Source: Desulfobulbus propionicus (lineage in GTDB: Bacteria > Desulfobacterota > Desulfobulbia > Desulfobulbales > Desulfobulbaceae). Taken from it: a stretch of DNA of 64,000 nt. Made by a program: the position numbers and the translations under genes. Numbering within the stretch: position 1 is the first letter of the stretch; each line of letters begins with the position of its first letter. The stretch lies in contig PDTD01000023.1 of NCBI GenBank assembly GCA_002748755.1, positions 1 to 64,000 on the forward strand. Direction: 5' to 3'. The notes below the pieces were generated by a model, which saw only the letters and a program-made list of their open reading frames with translations, was not told the origin of the DNA and did no database searches. Below are positions 18,134-26,611 of this stretch, one piece after another.

Positions 18134-19506
18134 CGATAGAGTGATACTCCCTGGCTGGATGTCAGATTGTAGGAACAAAAGGGCACCAGGTTACCCTGAG
18201 GAGAAACGATATGGATACAGCACCCTTGCAGCCTTTCGATATCGAGATTCCAGGCATCCTGAAAGGCCATGCCTGAAAGGGAAAAAGTGTGGGTTTTTGC
18301 ACGCAGCAGAAAGCGGTCCAGGTCATCCAGTGGCTTTGAACTGGCAACGGGTTGCGCCAAGGGAAGAGGGTGGGACCATTGTCTGGCTGTGAAGGTGATA
18401 CTTTTTTCCCGCCCTTCCCTGGCTGAAGGGACCTGCTCTTGGCCCTGGGAACAGCAGGCGGATTGGCCTGCACTCAGTGGGTTGAGTTGAGCCTGTTCAT
18501 CGATGAGAAAGGCAGCGTGAAAGGAGCAGAGGGCGTGTTCACAGGCCGGGGGGGCAAACCACTCCGCCTGAATGGCGCCTTGGCTCTGTTGCTGTATCAA
18601 GGTAAGAATTTCCGGCAAGGTCAAGCGGTCCCTGTTGTCGGGGGGGGCTGGATAGCGCCCAAAATAACTAACTGGTTGGAAATGCACTCCCCGTACGGCG
18701 GGTGCGTGATGGACGGCGAACTCAATAATCGGGTATATCTGATCGGTATTCAGCCCAGGAACAAGGGTGGGAACCAGGACAATGCCAAGCTCGGCCCGGG
18801 CACAGTTTTCCACAGCCTGCTTTTTTATCCTAACCAGGTCTCTGCCCCTCAGGGCCTGGTGCACTTTTGGGGTGAGTCCATCAAACTGGAGAAAGACCGA
18901 GGCCAATCCCGCCTCCTTGAGGGTTCTGGCATAGGTGGGGTCAGCCGCCAGCCGGAGTCCGTTGGTGTTGAGCTGCACAAAGTTGAATCCTTTTGCCCTG
19001 GCCAGTGCAATGATGGCATCCAGATCGTTGCGGACAGTTGGCTCCCCGCCGGAGAGCTGGATGTTGCAGAACCCTGACCCCTCGACTATGCGATCATACC
19101 AGAAACTGATCCTCTCCAGGGAGGGATCTTGCTCCGCGCTGGTCTGCTCGGCATCGGCAAAACAGACCGGACAGTGGAGGTTACACCTATGGGTGATTTC
19201 CAGTAGCGCTGTACAGGTGTGCTGTTTGTGGTTGGGACAAAGTCCACAGTCCAGGGGGCACCCCTTCGATCGACTGGTGAACGGCTTTTTGGGCAAGGAA
19301 GGTGTTTTGGGTCGCTGCCAGCCTTCGAATTCGGGCTGATCCCTCCAGATAACCGTACGAAAGGTGCCGTGCTCAGGACAGGTTTTCACCTGATAGATGG
19401 CCTCCCCTTCCCGCTGCCTGGTAGCGGATAGTTGCGTAAAGCATACCGGGCAGATACTTCGGGTGGTCGAAAGAACAATGGGTCGAATCGGGCTGGTCAT
19501 GATCAC
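18130..19506 (-). CDS. Radical SAM protein, TrsS-like
   Basis: A radical SAM enzyme of 458 aa. The canonical cluster motif CxxxCxxC is CNLHCPVC at residues 108-115, followed by the GGEP motif (LSGGEPTVRND). Before it come two further cysteine groups, CPVC at 19-22 and CPLDCGLCP with a fourth Cys (83, 87, 90, 98), and more cysteines lie near the C terminus (ACC, GCC). This fits an auxiliary-cluster radical SAM protein of the TrsS type that accompanies the Desulfovibrio Mo-AOR genes. Some relatives are reported as selenoproteins; here there is no in-frame TGA and every motif position is cysteine. The start is GTG at 19506 (overlapping the preceding stop) or ATG at 19500. The reaction is unknown. 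Confidence 0.88.
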   Translation of the reverse strand: MIMTSPIRPIVLSTTRSICPVCFTQLSATRQREGEAIYQVKTCPEHGTFRTVIWRDQPEFEGWQRPKTPSLPKKPFTSRSKGCPLDCGLCPNHKQHTCTALLEITHRCNLHCPVCFADAEQTSAEQDPSLERISFWYDRIVEGSGFCNIQLSGGEPTVRNDLDAIIALARAKGFNFVQLNTNGLRLAADPTYARTLKEAGLASVFLQFDGLTPKVHQALRGRDLVRIKKQAVENCARAELGIVLVPTLVPGLNTDQIYPIIEFAVHHAPAVRGVHFQPVSYFGRYPAPPDNRDRLTLPEILTLIQQQSQGAIQAEWFAPPACEHALCSFHAAFLIDEQAQLNPLSAGQSACCSQGQEQVPSAREGREKSITFTARQWSHPLPLAQPVASSKPLDDLDRFLLRAKTHTFSLSGMAFQDAWNLDIERLQGCCIHIVSPQGNLVPFCSYNLTSSQGVSLYR

Positions 19507-19946
19507 TCTTTGGGCATGGTGGGATCAATATCGTATTCCGCCAGCAGTTCCAGTATGCGCGCCCTGGCCTGCAGGATGATGTTGCCGCAGGCTTCCTTGT
19601 GTTCTGCACCATGGAAAGCGATAATATCTTCACAGCGCATACCTCCCCAGGATAGACTGTTTTCGGTAAACCACTCCATAAACCCTGACAGCAGCAGGGG
19701 AAGACTCTCCAGCGACTGCTCCTGGTCACTGCCTTTGCCTGCATACAGGGCCAGCACGCATGCCGCTCCGCTGGCAGCGCCGCAGATACCGCTGCGGTCA
19801 GAAAGGCCTTCACAAAGTCCTGCCATGGACCTAACCAGAGGAGGATTATCTTCTCCCATGTCTTCCAGGGCGAGCAGCATCAGGATTTGAGAACAACAGA
19901 AGCCCTGGGCATCCCATTGCAGGAGTTTGAAAGTCGTATCATCCAT
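19503..19946 (-). CDS. C-GCAxxG-C-C family redox protein (DVU_1555-like)
   Basis: A small protein of 147 aa related to the C_GCAxxG_C_C family of putative redox-active proteins. Cysteines fall in the expected order: GFCCSQ near residue 17, GLCEGL near 44, the core SGICGAASGAACVLAL near 52-67 (the GCAxxG position reads CGAASG), then MRCED and EACGNI. Helical throughout, with no signal peptide. It overlaps the methyltransferase gene by eight bases and the radical SAM gene by the stop codon, so it is translated as part of the accessory operon. It may carry sulfur, electrons or a metal during maturation of the Mo enzyme. That role is inference from position only. Confidence 0.85.
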   Translation of the reverse strand: MDDTTFKLLQWDAQGFCCSQILMLLALEDMGEDNPPLVRSMAGLCEGLSDRSGICGAASGAACVLALYAGKGSDQEQSLESLPLLLSGFMEWFTENSLSWGGMRCEDIIAFHGAEHKEACGNIILQARARILELLAEYDIDPTMPKE

Positions 19947-20703
19947 GGTGCTGTCCTTTTTGTGCTATAAGTTGATAGTAGCCAAGTTTCGCTTTACTCA
20001 GGCATTGGCAGGTTTGTCGGGCTGCCTGCGGACCGAGAAACAGCGACCAGAACGCTTGTAGGCTGCCACAGGCAAAGATGATCTCTGCTGCCAGCTGTTT
20101 CAGGTGGTGACTGAGGTCAGAACAGCTCTGTAGCCTGAACCCGGCGGCCCGAATGAGTGCCAGCACGTCGTGTAAGGGAAGCGCCCGGGTGGCGCAGCTC
20201 TGGAAGCCTGCAAGCTGGGGAGCCAGGGAACCCGCGCGCAGATGGATGTCGCTGAGAATCAAGCATCCCTGATCATGGAGAACACGTCCTATCTCTTGCA
20301 GGGCTGTCTGTGGGCTACGGGTGAGCGAGAGTACGCATTCACAGACCACGGCGTCAAACCAGCCGTCTGCCAGGGGGAGGGCGCTTGCGCGGGCCCGAAC
20401 CTTCTGGATCTGCGGATGGTCGTGATCAATTTTTGCGAGCATGGCAGGGGATGGGTCTAGGGCCGTGACCGTGCAGCCCAGCTCGCGCACCAGCATGAAG
20501 GTGGTCTGGCCTGTACCGCAGCCCAGGTCAAGAACGCGCGCTCCCTGGTGCAGCCTGCATTGTCCAAAGGCCTGTCGGGTTGGCTCCAGACCGCCGGGAC
20601 GCAGTACCCCCTGGGTCAGGTCCAGAAGCATCTGCTGCATAGAAGGTGTATTCGAGATGTCAGGTTCCTGGGCCTGGGGGGAAGGGGAGCGGGGAGCTGT
20701 CAT
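19939..20703 (-). CDS. SAM-dependent methyltransferase (DVU_1556 / TrsM-like)
   Basis: A class I methyltransferase of 254 aa. The SAM-binding motif is VLDLGCGTGQTT near residue 57, with the acidic motif II in VTALDPSPAML and motif IV-like DAVVCECVLSL. The C-terminal third is helical and family-specific (LKQLAAEIIFACGSLQAFWSLF). It fits the methyltransferase present next to the radical SAM protein in the equivalent Desulfovibrio operon. Its methyl acceptor is not known. Overlap with the downstream C-GCAxxG-C-C gene and a five-base gap to the upstream zinc-ribbon gene place it firmly in the operon. Confidence 0.88.
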   Translation of the reverse strand: MTAPRSPSPQAQEPDISNTPSMQQMLLDLTQGVLRPGGLEPTRQAFGQCRLHQGARVLDLGCGTGQTTFMLVRELGCTVTALDPSPAMLAKIDHDHPQIQKVRARASALPLADGWFDAVVCECVLSLTRSPQTALQEIGRVLHDQGCLILSDIHLRAGSLAPQLAGFQSCATRALPLHDVLALIRAAGFRLQSCSDLSHHLKQLAAEIIFACGSLQAFWSLFLGPQAARQTCQCLSKAKLGYYQLIAQKGQHHG

Positions 20704-20708
20704 ACTGC

Positions 20709-20918
20709 CTATTTATCTTCTAGGAGCTGTTCTACTTCAAACATCTTACCCGCGGCCAGCTCTTCGTCTACCAAGGTCATTTTGCACTGTGGACAGGCCA
20801 TCAGCTCAACGTGAAACTCGGAATGCAGATAGGTGACGCTGAGTTTGGTGGGCACCAGTTCCTGATCGCAGGCAGCGCATTTCCAGGGAGTATCCCGAGC
20901 AAAGGAAAAGGTAGTCAT
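20709..20918 (-). CDS. Small zinc-ribbon redox protein (DVU_1557-like)
   Basis: A protein of about 69 aa with two CxxC pairs, KCAACDQ near residue 14 and ACPQCKM near residue 43, which together form a rubredoxin- or zinc-ribbon-like metal site. The frame is open upstream, but the ATG at 20918 is chosen because it overlaps the stop of the upstream oxidoreductase as ATGA. It matches the small redox protein of the equivalent Desulfovibrio Mo-AOR locus. It could pass electrons to the radical SAM enzyme or bind zinc structurally; sequence alone does not decide. Confidence 0.82.
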   Translation of the reverse strand: MTTFSFARDTPWKCAACDQELVPTKLSVTYLHSEFHVELMACPQCKMTLVDEELAAGKMFEVEQLLEDK

Positions 20919-23215
20919 GACTGGTCCTCCGGTAGAATCATGCGGTGGCTGTATGTAGTATGAATGCGATAGGCCGGCCCCTCTTCCGTATACTCCACCC
21001 AATAGGTTACTCTAACAGGTCTATATTTGGCAAGCCTGTGGCCGTTTTCAGGGTTGATAAAGGAGACTCCGGTCTCGTGGGCATGGTAGATAACCTTACG
21101 GAGATCCTCTTCGAGAATGTGGCGCTGGTTCATCAGCTCCCGTACCGTATCATCTATAATGAGTTCAAGGGCAGCGTGCGGTGCCGGTGGCTGTCCTTCC
21201 TCGTGAAACAGCGTTTGCAGGAACTGCTGTTTTAACCTGGCCCTGTTTTCGTGTCGAGCTGAAAATCCCGGATCGGGTCTGGTCAAGGGATTATCTGATT
21301 TGGGATGGGGGAAGAGAAAATCCAGAAGATGAGCAACGGGTTTGCCAGCTGCGGCGAGATTGTCCCTGCACATGGCACAGTAAGCCAGTCCGGGGTTCGG
21401 ACTACGCTCTCCCTTTGCCTCAGCTGTTCGGTTGCTGAGTTTTTGATTAGCAAACTGCATCAGGCCGCCAAAGCCGCAGCAGTCGGCCAGGGTTTCGTTG
21501 CAGGCAAACTCTTCAACAGACAACCCCATCTTGGCGCACAGGCTGCGTACACTCTGTCGCATTTGGTCCTGATCCCTGGCTGTGCAGGGATCAAAAACAG
21601 CCAGGTTCGAGTCTATTGTCTGTACAGGTATGGCCAGGCCGTCCAGACTGTCGAGAATTTCCCAGAGGGAGATGGCCGTGACGGTCTCTGCAAATTCGGT
21701 GAACATGGCCAGGCAGCTGGAGCAGGCTGTGATAACCATGGGATTGTCCAGATCGGCTATGGTTTTCTTGAATTGGGCCATGGTTTGCTGGAATAGCTCA
21801 TCCCGTCCTGCCCAGTGGGCAGGTATACCACAGCAACTGAGCAGGATGCCGACATTGCCGTCCAGGTGTGAACAGAGAAGATCATAGGTTTGTCTGACCC
21901 TGTCGGGTGCTGATCCAGAGAGCTGACAGCCAGGAAAGAAAAGATACTGGCTGCTCTGCGTTCCGGGTTGATGTCTGAGCAGCATACAGGTCTCACTCAG
22001 ACTGAAGTCCATGTCCTCCAGGGCAAACTCGTGGGCAGAGGGAGGCATGTGACCACTTTGTACGAGTTGTTGCCTGGCTGTCCTGCAGACCTCGGCCACG
22101 GGAAAGTCATTGGGACAGATGACTGTGCATTGGCCGCAGAGGCTGCAGGAGTTGATCATGGTGTTGGCCTGCCGCGTTCCCTGGACAATGGATTCATTAT
22201 TGAAAATTTTCCGGACCAGTGTCTTGGGGTATTCGTTGTACGATTGCAGGAACTGGCATTGTTTGACGCATTCCATGCAGGCGCACTGGATACAGCGCTC
22301 CGCTTCTTTTGCGGCTTCCTGGGGGGTTAACTCCTCTGCATGGGGGACAATACGTGGTGACTCGGTGACCCCGATCAAGGACGTATATAGGCGGGTGCTT
22401 GTTGCCCCTTCGCCTGCTCTTTGTGCAGTCAGAGAGACTTGTTGCAGAAAACGCTCAATGGAAAGTGCTGCTCTGCGTCCCTCGTCCACCTGTTTAATGG
22501 GAGAATAGTGCGACTTTCCGGCTCGTCCTCCGCCCGCAAAACAGGCATCTGGACCAATATTCAGGGTAATTGGATCGGGAGTACCGCAGTCCTTGGGCAG
22601 GACCTCGTCTGTGATTGTGTCCAGATCATAGAAGACAGCATCATAATCCTGGGCCAGCTCTTCTATGGCTTGTCTGGATATCTTTTGATGCCGTTCAATG
22701 GTGACCCCGTATTTGGCCAGTATCTGTCTGCCGGTCTCCCTGGCTGCGGCAGGTAGTATGGCTTCGGAGTACTCCATAATGGAGCCACCGAGTTCGGCAT
22801 CAGGTGTTACAAGGGTAACCCGGCGGCCCTTACGTGACAGTTCCAGGGCAGCGGTCATGGCGGCAAGGCCGGAGCCCAGGAGAAGAATGCTACCGCCTTT
22901 GGCAGGGAGTTTAGGTAGTTTGAGCACTTGGTTGGTGGTGCTCACACAGTGACGTTCCAGTCCTCCTATATTGAGGGGCTGGTCGATTTGGTTTCTGATA
23001 CAGGCTTGTTCACAGGGGTGATCGCAGATTCGTCCTATGATTTCGGGAAATGGGATGGCGCGATCCAGTATTTTGCGGGCATCGCGTAACTTACCCTTAT
23101 TCATGAAGGCTATGAAACTGCGGACATCGACATGGATAGGGCAGGCTGCTGTACAGAAAGGGGGGTCCTCCTGCACACAAAGGGATTCGAATTCTCTGAG
23201 TTCTTTTTGGTCCAT
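20915..23215 (-). CDS. Pyridine nucleotide-disulfide oxidoreductase / dicluster-binding protein
   Basis: A large electron-transfer protein of 766 aa. The N terminus resembles the GltD-type ferredoxin domain (CTAACP near residue 21, then CDHPCEQAC). An FAD/NAD domain follows with LLLGSGLAAMTAALEL. In the middle is a 4Fe-4S dicluster region (CIQCACMECVKQC and CSLCGQCTVICP), then heterodisulfide-reductase-like CCG segments (SCCGIPAHW, DCCGFGG). The C terminus has a separate domain of about 90 residues that, with the next small protein, probably forms a module. A TTG six codons upstream is possible, but it lies in the T-run of the mop terminator, so the ATG at 23215 is preferred. It is the first accessory gene after mop and probably links the enzyme or its maturation to electron carriers. 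Confidence 0.87.
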   Translation of the reverse strand: MDQKELREFESLCVQEDPPFCTAACPIHVDVRSFIAFMNKGKLRDARKILDRAIPFPEIIGRICDHPCEQACIRNQIDQPLNIGGLERHCVSTTNQVLKLPKLPAKGGSILLLGSGLAAMTAALELSRKGRRVTLVTPDAELGGSIMEYSEAILPAAARETGRQILAKYGVTIERHQKISRQAIEELAQDYDAVFYDLDTITDEVLPKDCGTPDPITLNIGPDACFAGGGRAGKSHYSPIKQVDEGRRAALSIERFLQQVSLTAQRAGEGATSTRLYTSLIGVTESPRIVPHAEELTPQEAAKEAERCIQCACMECVKQCQFLQSYNEYPKTLVRKIFNNESIVQGTRQANTMINSCSLCGQCTVICPNDFPVAEVCRTARQQLVQSGHMPPSAHEFALEDMDFSLSETCMLLRHQPGTQSSQYLFFPGCQLSGSAPDRVRQTYDLLCSHLDGNVGILLSCCGIPAHWAGRDELFQQTMAQFKKTIADLDNPMVITACSSCLAMFTEFAETVTAISLWEILDSLDGLAIPVQTIDSNLAVFDPCTARDQDQMRQSVRSLCAKMGLSVEEFACNETLADCCGFGGLMQFANQKLSNRTAEAKGERSPNPGLAYCAMCRDNLAAAGKPVAHLLDFLFPHPKSDNPLTRPDPGFSARHENRARLKQQFLQTLFHEEGQPPAPHAALELIIDDTVRELMNQRHILEEDLRKVIYHAHETGVSFINPENGHRLAKYRPVRVTYWVEYTEEGPAYRIHTTYSHRMILPEDQS

Positions 23216-23230
23216 GATCGGCGACGTCGT

Positions 23231-23276
23231 CAAAATAGAAAAACCACAGGGGCGGGAATGGCTCCGCCCCTGTGGT
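23231..23276 (-). terminator. Rho-independent terminator after mop
   Basis: A perfect 13-bp inverted repeat (ACCACAGGGGCGG at 23243-23255, its complement at 23264-23276) followed on the minus strand by a T-rich run. It should end most mop transcripts and lets only part of transcription continue into the accessory operon. Confidence 0.85.
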
Positions 23277-23299
23277 GAAGGAAAAGAGAGGGATCTCTT

Positions 23300-26014
23300 T
23301 TACTTCATTGCCGCAAGTACTTTCTCCGGGCGGGCGGGGAGATCACGAACACGTGCCCCGCAGGCATTGTAAATACCGTTGATAATAGCAGCATGAGGTG
23401 CTGTCAACGGCATCTCGCCAACACCGGAGGCTCCAAAAGGACCGTCAGGACGAGGCGAATCGACATAAATAATTTCCATATTGTCCGGAATTTGTTTGAT
23501 GTAGGGAATACCGGCTCCGGCCAGAGAGGAATGCTTTTTAAAGTCTTCAAAATCTTCGGTCAATGCCAGACCAATTCCCTGGGCGAGACCGCCGTAGATT
23601 TGACCGTCGACAACCAGTTTGTTGACAATGTTTCCAACGTCGGCAACGCAGACCATGGATTCCACAGTGGTCTTCCCTGTGGCCACCTCTACCGCAACCT
23701 CTGTCAGGAAAACACCATACATGTAGCAGCAGAAGGGGTTACCCTGACCGTTTTCGTCGCAATCATTGGCTGGTGCGGTCCATTTCCCGTTCACCCTGGT
23801 GGGGATTTCTTCGGCAACCATTTCCTCATAGGTGCGGTAGGAGCCGTCTGATTTTGTCATTGCCTTGATCAGTTCCTGGCAGCTGACCTTAATGGCCTGC
23901 CCAACCATGACCTGGCTACGGCTTCCGCCGGCAGGGCCGGAGTTGGGGCATTTGGAGGTGTCGTTCATCACCAGTTTGATCTGATCCGGGGTCAGGCCGA
24001 GTGGACGCAGGGCTTCGTGGGCCGTAGCCAGGGTGCCCATATCTGAGCCCTGCCCATGATCTTCCCAGGTATTGTAGATGGTGACGGTTCCGTCAGGATT
24101 CAGTTCAATATCGCTCTCTGCCGTATCCGGGCCGTCGAGTCCGGAACCATACACCCCGATAGCCAGGCCTACACCACGCTTAATTTCTGCGGTGGAGTTA
24201 GCTGCAGCACGCTCTTTGGCAGCATCATATTTCGGCTTGACAGTTTCGAGCATCTCCGGCAAGGAGTAGACTTCGGGGTCCTGACCCGTTGGGGTGGTGG
24301 AACCTTCGCGGTAGACGTTTTTATAGCGTATTTCCCATGGATCCATGTTTAATTTTTCGGCCAGCTCGTCCAGTGCAACTTCTGAGGCGAACTCTGCTTC
24401 AGGTCCGCCATATCCACGGAAGGCCGCGCCCCAGGCATGGTTGGTGCAAACAGTACGACCTTCACCACGGATGTGCTTGATGTCATAACCTGCGCCGATA
24501 TACTGCGCTCCGCGGAGAGTCAGCAGGTCACCAAACTCAGAGTATGGTCCATGGTCTACAGACCAATCTGTCTCCATGGCGAGCAGCTTGCCTTCTTTGT
24601 CTGCAGCGAGTTTTACAGAAGTAAACTGTGGAGAGCGTTTACCGGTGTAGATCTGCTGTTGCGCATAGTCGTAACGGAGGTAGACAGGACGTCCGGTGGC
24701 CAGGGCTGCAGCGCCAACCAGTGCTTCCATGGTTGGGCTGAACTTATACCCAAAGGTACCGCCGGTGGGGTTTTGGATAAGAGCCAGCTCTTCAGGCTCC
24801 AAGCCAAGACCCGGTGCAATCATATAGAGATGCAGGTGGAGGCCGATTGATTTGGAATGAATCATCAGTTTGCCGTCATCGGCAATATAGGCAAAACCGA
24901 CATCGGGCTCAATGGGAAGATGGGGCTGACGCTGGGTGTAATAATCACCTTCATGGGTCACAGCCGCTTGCTCGAAAAAGGGAGCAGTCTCTTCACCCTT
25001 GGCGACTTTCTGAATATAATAGATGTTCGGGGTGCCTGGATGAATCTCGATGGCATCGGGCTCCATGGCTGCAGGCGCGCTCAGGTAGGCTGGCAGTTCT
25101 TCCAACTCGACCTTGACTTTTGCCGCTGCAGCCTTGGCATTTTTTTCCGTGTCGGCACAGACGATGGCAATGGCGTCACCAATCTGGAAGACCTTTTCGT
25201 CACAAAGAATGGGGCGATCCCAGCCGTCACCTTTGTTCGTGGGGAAGGTGATCAAGCCGGTGATACGGTTTTTCCCTTTGACATCTTTATGGGTAACGAC
25301 CTTGAAAACGCCCGGCATCTGCTCTGCTTCACTGGTGTCGATGGATTTAATGTTGGCGTGAGGGACTTCAGCCTGAACAAGGGCAAGCTGGAGGGTGTTT
25401 TCTGGCAGGGAGAGGGCTTTGTCGGCACCAAAGTCCCAAGTGCCGGTAACTTTTGCCGTAGCACTGGGACGAGGCATGTTGGTGCCAAAAATCTTTCCGT
25501 CTTCAGGCAGTTTGAAGGCCAGGTCCTTCATGGTGATTTCACCTTTGAGTACCTTGGCAGCATCCAGAACCGCATCAACGAGCTGTTTGTATCCAGTGCA
25601 GCGGCAGGCATTTCTATATTTCTGGAACCAGTCGCGAACTTCTTCTCTACTTGGATCGGGGTTACTGTCCAGCAGGGCCTTGGTGGACACAATGAAGCCG
25701 GGCGTACAAAACCCACATTGGGCGCCGCCATGTACAACCCACGCCATCTGGATCGCGTGCAGATCGTTTGGGGTACCTATTCCTTCAACTGTCGTAATGG
25801 TCGCTTTGTCTGGAACTCTGTCCATTTTGGTAATGCAGGAGCGGATCAGTTTTCCGTCCATGATCACGTTACAGGCGCCGCACTGCCCTTTACCACAGCC
25901 CACCTTGGTTCCCGTGAGATGCAGAGATTTACGGATCACATCAGACAGCAGCTCCGACTTATCGGCAATGACGGACCGCTCTATGCCGTTTACGTACAGT
26001 TTCTTTTCAATCAT
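23300..26014 (-). CDS. mop: Molybdenum aldehyde oxidoreductase (MOP type)
   Basis: Oxidises aldehydes to carboxylic acids with a Mo-pterin cofactor and two [2Fe-2S] clusters. At 904 aa it is nearly the same length as D. gigas MOP (907 aa). Cluster cysteines fall at identical positions: Cys40, 45, 48 and 60, and Cys100, 103, 137 and 139. The Mo domain includes the cofactor-binding GGTFGYK and AAFRGYGGPE segments. The base catalyst is Glu867 in FGASGVGEMPLTAP. There is no signal peptide, so it is cytoplasmic. A sigma-54 promoter lies about 115 bases upstream and a terminator directly downstream, so it is a highly regulated single gene followed by its maturation operon. It probably works with the alcohol dehydrogenases of this window. 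Confidence 0.96.
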   Translation of the reverse strand: MIEKKLYVNGIERSVIADKSELLSDVIRKSLHLTGTKVGCGKGQCGACNVIMDGKLIRSCITKMDRVPDKATITTVEGIGTPNDLHAIQMAWVVHGGAQCGFCTPGFIVSTKALLDSNPDPSREEVRDWFQKYRNACRCTGYKQLVDAVLDAAKVLKGEITMKDLAFKLPEDGKIFGTNMPRPSATAKVTGTWDFGADKALSLPENTLQLALVQAEVPHANIKSIDTSEAEQMPGVFKVVTHKDVKGKNRITGLITFPTNKGDGWDRPILCDEKVFQIGDAIAIVCADTEKNAKAAAAKVKVELEELPAYLSAPAAMEPDAIEIHPGTPNIYYIQKVAKGEETAPFFEQAAVTHEGDYYTQRQPHLPIEPDVGFAYIADDGKLMIHSKSIGLHLHLYMIAPGLGLEPEELALIQNPTGGTFGYKFSPTMEALVGAAALATGRPVYLRYDYAQQQIYTGKRSPQFTSVKLAADKEGKLLAMETDWSVDHGPYSEFGDLLTLRGAQYIGAGYDIKHIRGEGRTVCTNHAWGAAFRGYGGPEAEFASEVALDELAEKLNMDPWEIRYKNVYREGSTTPTGQDPEVYSLPEMLETVKPKYDAAKERAAANSTAEIKRGVGLAIGVYGSGLDGPDTAESDIELNPDGTVTIYNTWEDHGQGSDMGTLATAHEALRPLGLTPDQIKLVMNDTSKCPNSGPAGGSRSQVMVGQAIKVSCQELIKAMTKSDGSYRTYEEMVAEEIPTRVNGKWTAPANDCDENGQGNPFCCYMYGVFLTEVAVEVATGKTTVESMVCVADVGNIVNKLVVDGQIYGGLAQGIGLALTEDFEDFKKHSSLAGAGIPYIKQIPDNMEIIYVDSPRPDGPFGASGVGEMPLTAPHAAIINGIYNACGARVRDLPARPEKVLAAMK

Positions 26015-26108
26015 TTACGTTCTCCAAATTCCTAATAGTTAATGGATGCAGCCTCTCTGCTGCAAGGCACCAAATCGGCACGGATTCAGGGGCTGGGAAT
26101 ACCAGCGG

Positions 26109-26157
26109 ACGATACTACAAAAGCCTCAGCAAAGGGTGTGCCATAAAAAAGTATCGT
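26109..26157. promoter_or_regulatory. Inverted repeat flanking the mop promoter
   Basis: ACGATACT at 26109-26116 and its perfect complement AGTATCGT at 26150-26157 bracket the -24/-12 promoter with arms about 33 bases apart. This may be a pair of half-sites for a regulator; no known factor can be named. Confidence 0.4.
26128..26143 (-). promoter_or_regulatory. Sigma-54 (-24/-12) promoter of mop
   Basis: Read on the minus strand the sequence is TGGCACACCCTTTGCT: TGGCAC, five bases, TTGC, with the required GG-N10-GC spacing. It lies about 115 bases before the mop start. Transcription from it would need an NtrC-type activator such as the one encoded at 59283-60620. Confidence 0.75.
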
Positions 26158-26519
26158 ATTATCAGCTTGTTGCGGATGGCCCGGGTGGGCAAGAAACTGA
26201 CTTATTCCGACTAATACTTACCACTGAACGAGAGAATGGGTTATGATGGGGCAGCAAAGAGCAGGTGAACAAGAAGAAAAGGTGGAGTGGTGCAAAGGGA
26301 TGGGCAATACTGAAAATGAGACCTTGTGTCTCATCTAAGCTGAAAATTTTCCCCAACCCCGGGCCGGAGCAGCTGAAAAAGAAGGGGGATTGGGCAGTAA
26401 AACAAGTGTTCAGACGAGAATGGGGTATTTTGTTACATTCCAGGTACGATTTGTGTCAATTTGTCCCGTCCTTGTCCGTTCGCTGGCTCTCGCAGTGGCT
26501 GGACATAAAACTTATCTTG

Positions 26520-26611
26520 ATTTGAATAAAAATATAGAAAAACAGGTAGATGTGATGATGTACAACAGTCTCGACTCTTGCCAAAACATGCATGAGAAAT
26601 CCGGGTTAAGC
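26520..26611 (-). repeat. Dispersed repeat relic at the tupC stop (R13)
   Basis: A decayed copy whose recognisable end reads, on the minus strand, TAACCCGGATTTCTCATGCA. The first three bases (26606-26608 on the plus strand) are the stop codon of tupC. Internal words are largely lost. Confidence 0.5.

Larger units (their letters stand above)
26015..26605. other. mop promoter region with repeat relic
   Basis: A 591-base gap between mop and tupC (both minus strand). It holds the sigma-54 promoter of mop, an inverted repeat around it, and toward tupC a decayed relic of the dispersed repeat. No gene is supported. Confidence 0.5.
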
